From Planctomycetota bacterium (GTDB taxonomy: Bacteria; Planctomycetota; Phycisphaerae; Sedimentisphaerales; Anaerohalosphaeraceae), in assembly GCA_019456245.1 (NCBI GenBank), contig VRUF01000159.1, forward strand, positions 1 to 6,669: a stretch of 6,669 nt of DNA, given 5' to 3'. Under the pieces are notes generated by a model. The model did not search any database. It had not been told where the DNA came from and saw nothing but the letters and a program-made list of their open reading frames with translations. Positions 1-5,355 of this stretch are shown here, piece after piece; position 1 is the stretch's first letter, and every line of letters begins with the position of its first letter. A program made the translations under genes and the position numbers.

Positions 1-1
1 A

Positions 2-97
2 AGCTGTATTGTCGATATCGATCAGGGCGATGATGCTCTTGCGGCGGTTTGCAGGGCGTTTGAGCTGGATAAGCCAATAGACGAGCGAGGGGAATAA
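2..97 (+). CDS. C-terminal fragment of an unidentified upstream gene
   Basis: An open frame enters from the left edge and ends at TAA 95-97, giving about 31 residues ending in DKPIDERGE. The codons are mostly purine-first and the composition is acidic and alpha-helix-like (ALAAVCRAFEL), so this frame looks more coding than the other two, one of which stops at 31-33 and the other at 78-80. The stop is only 2 bp before the TTG start of the nuclease gene, and the ribosome-binding site of that gene (around 87-93) lies inside this tail, which suggests translational coupling in one operon. Too little is present to name a family. Confidence 0.5.
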   Translation, partial: SCIVDIDQGDDALAAVCRAFELDKPIDERGE

Positions 98-99
98 GT

Positions 100-750
100 T
101 TGACAGGCAGAGGTAAAGTCCGGTATGCGATGAGCAGGCGTTTTCGCAGAGGGCTTATCGCAGCGGCGCTGCTTGCGGGGGTTTTGTTGATTCTGCTGGA
201 TCATTACGGGGGAGTGGGTTTTCGCAATAATCTTCCTGTGCTGATGGGTTTAAGGGGAGAGGATGCGGGGAAATATCATCTGAAGTCATTTCGTGTTGTC
301 AAGGTTGTCGACGGGGACACTGTCGATATAAATATTGCTGACGGTGAGTATGCCACGACTCGTGTTCGCCTTTTGGGGGTCGATACGCCGGAGACTAAGA
401 TGCCCGGAGAGAGCCCGATGTATTATGGGGAGCAAGCAAGTGCCTTTGCCGTGGAGTTGGTGCTTGGACAGGAGGTTACTATTGTGATCGATACGGTTAG
501 CGATGTTCGTGACAGGTATGGAAGGCTGTTGGGTTATGTGCGGTTTGGCGGGGGACGTGTTTTAAATGAAGAACTTATTGTCAACGGATTCGGGTATGCG
601 GATCTGCGATTCGATCACAGCGATTATGACCGGTACGTGCGTTTGCAGGAAGAGGCGATAGAAAAGGGTGTTGGGCTTTGGGAAGATGTCAGGCGCGATC
701 AGGTTCCGAAATGGTTGTTGCGTGAAAGACCAGGTTTGCTGAGTCAATAA
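100..750 (+). CDS. Membrane-anchored thermonuclease (SNase-like) family protein
   Basis: This 216-residue protein belongs to the staphylococcal-nuclease-like family, calcium-dependent phosphodiesterases that cleave DNA and RNA. The N-terminus is very basic (MSRRFRRG), followed by a hydrophobic segment at residues 19-33 with no clear signal-peptidase site, so it is probably anchored with the nuclease domain outside the cytoplasm. The SNase domain spans about residues 62-200. Every classical active-site residue appears to be kept: DGD at 71-73 (D73 = Asp21), R90 (= Arg35), D95-T96 (= Asp40-Thr41), E98 (= Glu43) within RLLGVDTPE, and R142 (= Arg87) in DRYGR. The TTG start at 100 is preferred because GAGGGGA (87-93) sits 6 bp upstream. 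The alternative ATG at 130 (residue 11) has only AGAGG 16 bp away. It has no evident link to the nitrogen genes and probably belongs to the operon of the upstream fragment. No terminator was found after it. Confidence 0.9.
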   Translation: MTGRGKVRYAMSRRFRRGLIAAALLAGVLLILLDHYGGVGFRNNLPVLMGLRGEDAGKYHLKSFRVVKVVDGDTVDINIADGEYATTRVRLLGVDTPETKMPGESPMYYGEQASAFAVELVLGQEVTIVIDTVSDVRDRYGRLLGYVRFGGGRVLNEELIVNGFGYADLRFDHSDYDRYVRLQEEAIEKGVGLWEDVRRDQVPKWLLRERPGLLSQ

Positions 751-785
751 AAGGGGATTCTTATTGCTTTCTGAGGAGTTCGCTT

Positions 786-871
786 TATGTGCCAAAAGTT
801 ACATATTCGTATCTTATGCCCAAAAAAATACATTTATGTAGTGAGGTCTGAAGTGGAATATATATGTGCCA
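786..871 (+). repeat. Direct repeat TATGTGCCA, two copies
   Basis: The 9-mer TATGTGCCA occurs at 786-794 and again at 863-871, 77 bp apart, in the gap before the porin operon. Relative to the predicted sigma-54 start (about 956) the copies lie near -166 and -89, within the range used by enhancer-binding proteins. A third, weaker look-alike (TTATGCCCAAAA) lies around 814-825. The repeat could be coincidental in this AT-rich stretch. Confidence 0.35.
800..841. promoter_or_regulatory. Paired TAC-N6-GTA boxes, candidate activator site for the porin-amt-PII operon
   Basis: Two 12-bp inverted repeats of the form TAC-N6-GTA lie at 800-811 (TACATATTCGTA) and 829-840 (TACATTTATGTA, arms TACAT/ATGTA, followed by G). 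They are 29 bp apart, about three helical turns, and centred near -150 and -121 from the predicted sigma-54 transcription start. The same pattern recurs before Amt-2 and once before glnN. It does not match the enterobacterial NtrC consensus (TGCACC-N5-GGTGCA). An enhancer-binding protein is the natural reading next to a sigma-54 promoter, but the regulator is unknown. Confidence 0.5.
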
Positions 872-929
872 TTTCTATAACTTCCTATGATTAAGGGTTT
901 TACGAAATTTTTAAAAATATATCATTGGC

Positions 930-945
930 TGGCACGCTACTTGCT
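930..945 (+). promoter_or_regulatory. Sigma-54 (RpoN) -24/-12 promoter of the porin-amt-PII operon
   Basis: TGGCACGCTACTTGCT matches the sigma-54 consensus TGGCACG-N4-TTGC(A/T) at every defined position. The invariant GG (931-932) and GC (943-944) are exactly 12 bp apart, and the base before is the preferred pyrimidine. The start would fall about 12 bp downstream of the GC, near 956, giving a leader of about 87 nt before the porin ATG. Sigma-54 promoters require an ATP-dependent activator bound upstream, and the boxes at 800-841 are candidate sites. Confidence 0.88.
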
Positions 946-957
946 CATAGTTATGCG

Positions 958-992
958 GCATCGCGATGAACAGGCCCGTTTTTGCGCGATGC
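958..992 (+). other. Leader hairpin just downstream of the first sigma-54 start
   Basis: GCATCGCG (958-965) and CGCGATGC (985-992) form a perfect 8-bp GC-rich stem with a 19-nt loop. It begins within a few nucleotides of the predicted transcript 5' end and is not followed by a T-run, so it is not a terminator. A 5'-end stem of this kind commonly protects mRNA from decay, and an attenuation or protein-binding role is also possible. Part of the left arm belongs to a 10-bp palindrome CATCGCGATG (959-968), which could instead be a DNA-level site. Confidence 0.5.
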
Positions 993-1042
993 GATTGTCG
1001 GAGTTTATTTGTTGTGTTAACTTTAATTAAGGAAAAGTAGAA

Positions 1043-1828
1043 ATGATTACGAAGTGCGGAAAATGGATTTTGGTGGCAGCAGTTTTGGTAAGTTGTTTTG
1101 TGTCATTTAGCGCAGCCGATGACGGCGGTGTTTCATTTGACATCACTAATGATTTTTACAGTAAGTATATATGGCGTGGTCAGAATCTTAATGATGATTA
1201 TGCTTACCAGCCCGGGATCGGTTTTACATATGCAGGCCTTACCGGCGGAGTCTGGGGAAGCCTTGATCTGACGGATATCACTGACAATGAAGGTGAGTTT
1301 ACTGAGGTTGATTATTACCTTGATTATTCAGGCGATGTGCCAGGAATCGATGGTCTTGGTTTTTCTATCGGTGTTATCAATTATCACTTCCCGAGTGTTG
1401 TCGGGGATACAACAGAGGTTTACTGGGGATTTGGTCTTGATATGCCTTTGAGTCCGACTATTACGGTTTACCATGATGTTGATGTGGCGGATGGAACCTA
1501 TATATCGTTTGGATTATCTCACAGTGTTGGAAGTATAGTTGAAATTGCTCCGGATGTTGGGGTTGGAATGGATATAGGAGCCAGTCTCGGCTGGGGCGAT
1601 AGTAATTACAACAAGCAGTACTGGTCGTCGGATGCTCAGGCAATTGACAGCAGTGGATTGAACGATCTTGCTCTTTCCGTTTCGTTTCCGGTTGAATTGG
1701 GCGGATGGACGTTTGCTCCGAGTTTGAATTATGTAACGCTGCTTGATAGCGAGATTCGCAGAAGTGATAATTTTAATTCAAGTAGTGACTATTTCTTTAC
1801 CGGTCTTAGTTTGTCAACGAGTTTTTAA
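1043..1828 (+). CDS. TorF-like putative outer-membrane porin, first gene of the amt-1 operon
   Basis: This 261-residue exported protein has a signal peptide of about 25 residues (basic MITKCGK, hydrophobic 9-22, likely cleavage after SAA near residue 25). The remainder alternates polar and hydrophobic residues and is rich in Gly, Tyr, Trp and Asp, as in a transmembrane beta-barrel. It ends in a terminal Phe (SLSTSF), the usual outer-membrane assembly signal. The segment DFYSKYIWRGQNLNDDYAYQ near the mature N-terminus resembles the start of the TorF/gcw_chp putative porin family (Y-x-x-RG-x-x-x-x-x followed by a barrel). A lipobox-like LVSC at 15-18 makes a lipoprotein formally possible but less likely. 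AAGGA at 1029-1033 lies 9 bp before the ATG. It is the first gene after the sigma-54 promoter and only 45 bp before amt-1, so it is probably a nitrogen-starvation-induced channel for ammonium or small nitrogen compounds. The substrate is inferred from context only. Confidence 0.75.
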   Translation: MITKCGKWILVAAVLVSCFVSFSAADDGGVSFDITNDFYSKYIWRGQNLNDDYAYQPGIGFTYAGLTGGVWGSLDLTDITDNEGEFTEVDYYLDYSGDVPGIDGLGFSIGVINYHFPSVVGDTTEVYWGFGLDMPLSPTITVYHDVDVADGTYISFGLSHSVGSIVEIAPDVGVGMDIGASLGWGDSNYNKQYWSSDAQAIDSSGLNDLALSVSFPVELGGWTFAPSLNYVTLLDSEIRRSDNFNSSSDYFFTGLSLSTSF

Positions 1829-1873
1829 AAACTTAACTGAAATTAATAATCTTTAAATTTGAGGACAGTAAAG

Positions 1874-3241
1874 ATGCGAAAAATAATTTACGTTTTATTA
1901 TTGTTGTGCGTGGTCGGGGGGGGCTATGCTTTTGGAGAAGAGCCTACAGCGGAAGCGAATGCTATTGATCTTCTCAGGGAAGAAATGCAGAATAATATTA
2001 ACATTGTCTGGACCTGTGTCGCGGCATTCCTGGTGTTCTTTATGCAGGCCGGTTTTGCGATGGTCGAGGCCGGTTTTACCCGTGCCAAGAACGCGGTGAA
2101 CATACTTATGAAGAACCTGATGGATTTTTCCATCGGTACGATTGCATTCTTTGTGATCGGGTTCGGATTGATGTTCGGTGCGACTAACGGATTATTTGGT
2201 ACAACCGATTTTATGGCCTCTGGCGTCTCCGGCGATGGAGCTCACTGGGACTGGACCTTTTTGATCTTTCAGACAGTCTTTGCCGGAACGGCTGCGACGA
2301 TCGTGTCCGGTGCTATGGCCGGCCGAACGAAGTTTAAGGCTTATCTTTGCTACAGTGTTTTTATCTGTGCTTTCATTTATCCGATCTTCGGATCGTGGGC
2401 ATGGGGCAGTTTGCTGAACGGTAACGGATGGCTTGAGAAGATAGGGTTCTGTGATTTTGCGGGTTCTACCGTTGTTCACTCTGTCGGTGGGTGGCTTGCT
2501 CTGGCAGGTGCTATCGTGCTTGGTCCTCGTCTTGGAAAGTATGGTCCTGATGGCAAGCCTAAGGCTATTTTAGGTCACAATGTTACTTTGGCTGCTCTTG
2601 GAGTGTTTATTCTGTGGTTCGGATGGTTTGGCTTTAATCCCGGAAGCACTACGGTCGGTAACGGTGAGATCGGTCGTGTTGCCGTGGTAACGAATTTGGC
2701 CGCCGCTGCAGGTGCTATTGTCGCGATGGGCGTATCGTGGATCATCGGTAAGAAGCCTGACGGTTCTATGTCCTTAAACGGTGCCCTGGCAGGTTTGGTG
2801 GGTATAACTGCCGGTTGCTACACCGTGACTCCTGTCGGTGCGATGATGATCGGTGCGATGGCAGGTGCTATTGTTGTGTTCAGCGTTTACTTCATCGATG
2901 GAGTTTTGAAGGTTGACGATCCTGTCGGTGCCGTTTCGGTGCATGGAGTTTGCGGTGCATTCGGTACGCTTGCGTGTGGTTTGTTCAATGCTGAAGCTGT
3001 TCTGGGTATCGGTGATGCCAACACAGGGCTGTTTTATGGCGGTGGGATCGGTCAGTTGGGTGTTCAGTGTGCAGGCGTGCTGGCTTGCTTTGCGTGGGCG
3101 TTCGGGCTTGGCCTTGTGCTGTTTATTGCGATCAAGAAAACGATCGGCATACGAGTTACGACAGAGGAAGAGCTCAAAGGGCTCGATGTTACTGAACACG
3201 GTATGGAAGCGTATCATGGTTTCCAGATATTTAATTCGTAA
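1874..3241 (+). CDS. amt: Ammonium transporter Amt-1 (Amt/MEP/Rh family)
   Basis: This 455-residue inner-membrane channel takes up ammonium. It has a cleavable signal peptide (residues 1 to about 21, ending YAFG) followed by 11 expected membrane segments. Key positions, by alignment to E. coli AmtB: gate phenylalanines F132 and F136 (Phe103/Phe107) in IFQTVFAG, W177 (Trp148), D194 (Asp160) and pore H202 (His168) in CDFAGSTVVH, the GWFGFNPGS segment (Phe215/Ser219), and second pore H357 (His318) in SVHGVCG. The C-terminal regulatory tail is intact (TIGIRVTTEEELKGLDVTEH then GMEAY), so coupling to PII should be possible. One oddity: the usual AER after the gate helix is AGR (G150 replaces the residue equivalent to Glu121). 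ATG 1874 is chosen because GAGGA at 1861-1865 gives an 8-bp spacing. An in-frame TTG at 1859 overlaps that site and would add only five residues. It lies between the porin and PII-1 with short gaps, so it is probably co-transcribed with both. Confidence 0.96.
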   Translation: MRKIIYVLLLLCVVGGGYAFGEEPTAEANAIDLLREEMQNNINIVWTCVAAFLVFFMQAGFAMVEAGFTRAKNAVNILMKNLMDFSIGTIAFFVIGFGLMFGATNGLFGTTDFMASGVSGDGAHWDWTFLIFQTVFAGTAATIVSGAMAGRTKFKAYLCYSVFICAFIYPIFGSWAWGSLLNGNGWLEKIGFCDFAGSTVVHSVGGWLALAGAIVLGPRLGKYGPDGKPKAILGHNVTLAALGVFILWFGWFGFNPGSTTVGNGEIGRVAVVTNLAAAAGAIVAMGVSWIIGKKPDGSMSLNGALAGLVGITAGCYTVTPVGAMMIGAMAGAIVVFSVYFIDGVLKVDDPVGAVSVHGVCGAFGTLACGLFNAEAVLGIGDANTGLFYGGGIGQLGVQCAGVLACFAWAFGLGLVLFIAIKKTIGIRVTTEEELKGLDVTEHGMEAYHGFQIFNS

Positions 3242-3259
3242 CGAAAGGGGACTTAAAAG

Positions 3260-3601
3260 ATGAAACTTATAATAGCTTATATTCAGCCGCACCGTCTTGA
3301 TGAAGTTAAGAAATGTCTTGCCCAGGCAGATGTTGGGAAGATGAGCGTTACTAATTCGCTTGGATGCGGTTCTCAGAAGGGGTATCACGAAAGTTATCGT
3401 GGTGTCAGCTTCGATGTAAATCTTTTAAAGAAGGTTCGTATCGAGATCGCGGTTAATAACGATTTTGTAGATAAGACGGTTGAGGCGATAATTGCCGGTG
3501 CCAGAACCGGCGAGATCGGTGACGGTAAGATATTTATCATCGAGCTTGCCGAGTGTATTCGCGTTCGAACGGGTGAACGTGGCCATGATGCGATTGGGTA
3601 G
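3260..3601 (+). CDS. glnK: PII signal-transduction protein PII-1 (GlnB/GlnK family), lacking Tyr51
   Basis: This 113-residue protein, full length for the family, forms a trimer that senses ATP/ADP and 2-oxoglutarate and blocks its cognate Amt channel. It opens with MKLIIAYIQPHRLDEVK. The T-loop runs from about residue 37 to 55 (GSQKGYHESYRGVSFDV) and keeps Q39 and K58 for Mg-ATP/2-oxoglutarate binding, Y46, and R47, the arginine that plugs the AmtB pore in the E. coli complex. Position 51 is Phe, not the uridylylated Tyr. The B-loop TGEIGDGKIF (83-92) and C-loop R101/R103 are intact. It starts 18 bp after the amt-1 stop, with AAGGGG (3245-3250) 9 bp before the ATG, so it is the last gene of the porin-amt operon. 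The adjacent amt gene favours a GlnK-like role over GlnB. Confidence 0.95.
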   Translation: MKLIIAYIQPHRLDEVKKCLAQADVGKMSVTNSLGCGSQKGYHESYRGVSFDVNLLKKVRIEIAVNNDFVDKTVEAIIAGARTGEIGDGKIFIIELAECIRVRTGERGHDAIG

Positions 3602-3680
3602 TTAAATAATGGCTATTGGCCGTTGTTGTTTGTCAGGGATGATTCGGCTCTATTTGAGGCTATTTTTGACAGTTCTTTAA

Positions 3681-3702
3681 AGCCTTATGTCAGGCTGTTT
3701 TA
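3681..3702 (+). terminator. Weak candidate terminator after PII-1
   Basis: AGCCT (3681-3685) and AGGCT (3692-3696) form a 5-bp stem with a 6-nt loop followed by GTTTTA. An A-rich stretch before and a T-rich stretch after could extend the stem across one mismatch. It lies 80 bp after the PII-1 stop and before the second regulatory region. The stem is short and the T-run is broken, so termination may be partial or Rho-dependent. Confidence 0.3.
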
Positions 3703-3739
3703 GTATTATAGCGTAAAAGTTGCGACAATTTGTTTGTAA

Positions 3740-3794
3740 GTAGATAAAGTCTACAATATGGTAGATTTTGATAAGTAGATCTACGTAGTTGTAG
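3740..3794. promoter_or_regulatory. Cluster of inverted repeats, candidate enhancer for the amt-2 operon
   Basis: Two TAC-N6-GTA boxes lie at 3752-3763 (TACAATATGGTA) and 3782-3793 (TACGTAGTTGTA), each followed by G and exactly 30 bp apart. Their centres are about -153 and -123 from the predicted sigma-54 start near 3911, almost the same positions as at the first operon. Overlaid on them are GTAGA/TCTAC elements: GTAGA 3740-3744, TCTAC 3750-3754, GTAGA 3761-3765 and the 10-bp palindrome GTAGATCTAC 3775-3784. Position and symmetry suggest binding of one or more enhancer-binding-protein dimers. The regulator is not identified. Confidence 0.55.
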
Positions 3795-3861
3795 TTTTGC
3801 GGTGATTTCTGTGCGCATGCTCTTTGGAATGTAAATACTGAATTAGTAAGCAGTTGTGAGG

Positions 3862-3878
3862 AAAATACCCGGTATTTT
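3862..3878. promoter_or_regulatory. Palindrome abutting the second sigma-54 promoter
   Basis: AAAATACC-C-GGTATTTT is an inverted repeat with 8-bp arms around a single C. It ends 7 bp before the -24 element of the amt-2 promoter. A protein bound here could block or help RNA polymerase. Read as RNA it would form an AT-rich hairpin with a CCG loop followed by further Ts, so a weak terminator for upstream transcripts is an alternative. Confidence 0.4.
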
Positions 3879-3884
3879 TTTTGC

Positions 3885-3900
3885 GGGCACGTTTATTGCA
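3885..3900 (+). promoter_or_regulatory. Sigma-54 (RpoN) -24/-12 promoter of the amt-2-PII-2 operon
   Basis: GGGCACGTTTATTGCA differs from the consensus TGGCACG-N4-TTGCA only at the first base. The invariant GG (3886-3887) and GC (3898-3899) are 12 bp apart, identical to the first promoter. The predicted start is near 3911, giving a leader of about 91 nt. The start lies downstream of the in-frame ATG at 3906, which therefore would not be in the transcript. Confidence 0.85.
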
Positions 3901-3921
3901 TACTGATGTTGCTTAGCTGGT

Positions 3922-3956
3922 GCGTTCATTTTTTATTAATCTCAAAAAATGGGCGC
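3922..3956 (+). other. Leader hairpin of the amt-2 transcript
   Basis: Bases 3922-3934 pair continuously with 3944-3956: 13 pairs, including a CATTTTTT/AAAAAATG block, two G-U wobbles and a GCG/CGC base, closing a 9-nt loop. The stem begins about 11 nt after the predicted transcript start. A smaller alternative stem GCCG/CGGC (3955-3958 with 3963-3966) overlaps its 3' end, so two exclusive folds are possible. The placement matches the leader hairpin of the porin operon although the sequences differ. Confidence 0.5.
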
Positions 3957-4001
3957 CGATTGCGGCAATGGAAAGTTGTGGAAAGTAAAGGAAGGTCAGT
4001 T

Positions 4002-5297
4002 ATGGGAAAACGTGCGGGTGGATTGTGTACTAAATTAGTGCTGTGTGTGGGATTGGTGGTTCTTTTGTCGTGTTCAGTTGCCTTTGGCGCCGAAGATGGA
4101 ACCGGCGACAAACTCGCCAGTTCCAGTGATGTGTTTTTTATTCTTATCGGTGCAGTGATGATCCTTGCTATGCACGGTGGGTTTGCATTTCTTGAGGTTG
4201 GTTCTGTTCGGAAGAAGAACCAGGTTAATGCACTGAATAAGATCATCTGCGAATGGAGTTTTTCAACCCTGATATATTTTCTCATCGGGTATCCCATCGC
4301 CAGGGGCGTTACATTTCTTGTCCCGATAGCCCAGATGGGTGAAAACGGTTTTGAATATGTTAAGTTTTTCCTTTTGCTTGGTTTTGCCGCATGTATTCCG
4401 GCGATCATTTCCGGCGGTGTTGCAGAGCGAGCAAAGTTCTGGACCAACGCCCTTGCCGGTGGTATCTTTGTCGGGTTGGTCTATCCTTTGATCGAAGGTG
4501 CGACATGGGGGAATTTCAATACATTCCTTGGCGCAGAATCAGGTTGGCTTGCGACGACGTTTGGTGCTCCGTTCCATGATTTTGCAGGTTCCGTAGTTGT
4601 TCACGCAACCGGCGGTTGGCTTGCTTTGCCGGCTATATTGCTGTTGGGACCGAGGCTTAAGCGTTACGAGGAGAACGCGATCAAGGTCAGCAGTATTCCG
4701 TTTCTGGCTTTGGGCAGTTGGGCCCTGATCGTCGGCTGGTTTGGTTTTAATGTTATGAGCGCCGGTTCACTTGAAGCAATTTCCGGCCTTGTCGCGATTA
4801 ACTCTTTGATGGCGATGGCCGGAGGTACTATAGCTGCTTTGTTCGTATCGAGGAACGATGCGGGTTTTGTTCATAACGGTGCTCTTGCCGGGCTTGTTGC
4901 GATATGTGCGGGATCAGATCTTTATCACCCGATAGCTGCATTGGTCGTGGGGGCGATTGCAGGTGCGTTGTTTGTATTTCTGTTTAATACAGAGACTGAG
5001 AAGTGGAAGATCGATGATGTTCTTGGCGTGTGGCCCTTGCATGGTGTGTGCGGTGCGTGGGGTGGTATCGCCGCTGGGATATTCGGGTTGGAAGCATTGG
5101 GTGGCAAAGGCGGAGTTTGCTTTTTCTCGCAGCTTCTTGTTACCAGCGCGATAGTAATTGTGGCGCTGGCGGCGAGTACGGTTGTTTACGGTTTGTTCAA
5201 AGTAACTGTGGGGATACGGCTTGATCCGCATGAAGAAATGATAGGTGCCGATCTTGCAGTTCATCAGATCGAGGCTTGCCCGGAAGAAGCTTTCTAG
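4002..5297 (+). CDS. amt: Ammonium transporter Amt-2 (Amt/MEP/Rh family), divergent clade
   Basis: This 431-residue ammonium channel has a signal peptide (residues 1 to about 29, ending SVAFG; an LLSC lipobox-like stretch lies at 21-24) and 11 expected membrane segments. D193 and pore H201 lie in HDFAGSVVVH, W169 matches Trp148, GWFGFNVMS holds the Phe215/Ser219 positions, and H347 in PLHGVCG is the second pore histidine. The gate helix differs from Amt-1: FFLLLGFAACIPAIISGG keeps the Phe107 equivalent (F128) but has Leu (L124) at the Phe103 position and Leu at the usual Gln104. The AER motif (E142) is normal. The tail after GIRLDPHEE is GADLAVHQIEA, not GLD-x-x-x-HG-x-x-AY, so PII coupling may differ. 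ATG 4002 is chosen because AGGAAGG at 3989-3995 is 6 bp upstream and a signal peptide follows directly. The in-frame ATG at 3906 precedes the predicted transcript start. Confidence 0.95.
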   Translation: MGKRAGGLCTKLVLCVGLVVLLSCSVAFGAEDGTGDKLASSSDVFFILIGAVMILAMHGGFAFLEVGSVRKKNQVNALNKIICEWSFSTLIYFLIGYPIARGVTFLVPIAQMGENGFEYVKFFLLLGFAACIPAIISGGVAERAKFWTNALAGGIFVGLVYPLIEGATWGNFNTFLGAESGWLATTFGAPFHDFAGSVVVHATGGWLALPAILLLGPRLKRYEENAIKVSSIPFLALGSWALIVGWFGFNVMSAGSLEAISGLVAINSLMAMAGGTIAALFVSRNDAGFVHNGALAGLVAICAGSDLYHPIAALVVGAIAGALFVFLFNTETEKWKIDDVLGVWPLHGVCGAWGGIAAGIFGLEALGGKGGVCFFSQLLVTSAIVIVALAASTVVYGLFKVTVGIRLDPHEEMIGADLAVHQIEACPEEAF

Positions 5298-5355
5298 AGC
5301 TTGGCAGGAAAACACATATTTTAAACGAACTTAATCTCAGTATGGAGAGATGATA

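Larger units (their letters stand above)
3602..4001. other. 400-bp regulatory gap between the two amt-PII cassettes
   Basis: No credible gene is present here. In order it holds a weak terminator candidate (3681-3702), a dense cluster of GTAGA/TCTAC and TAC-N6-GTA inverted repeats (3740-3794), a near-perfect palindrome (3862-3878), a sigma-54 promoter (3885-3900), a leader hairpin (3922-3956) and the ribosome-binding site of Amt-2 (AAAGGAAGG, 3987-3995). A TATTAT at about 3703-3708 could be a -10 element, but no good -35 hexamer was found for it. Confidence 0.7.

Noticed and set aside
2913..3263. 116-residue open frame on the plus strand inside amt-1
   Set aside because: It overlaps amt-1 in another frame, has no recognisable domain, and amt-1 is intact through this stretch, so it is not a frameshift product.
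2774..3388. 204-residue open frame on the minus strand
   Set aside because: It lies antisense to the well-supported amt-1 and PII-1 genes, has no family resemblance and is explained as a shadow of their codon bias.
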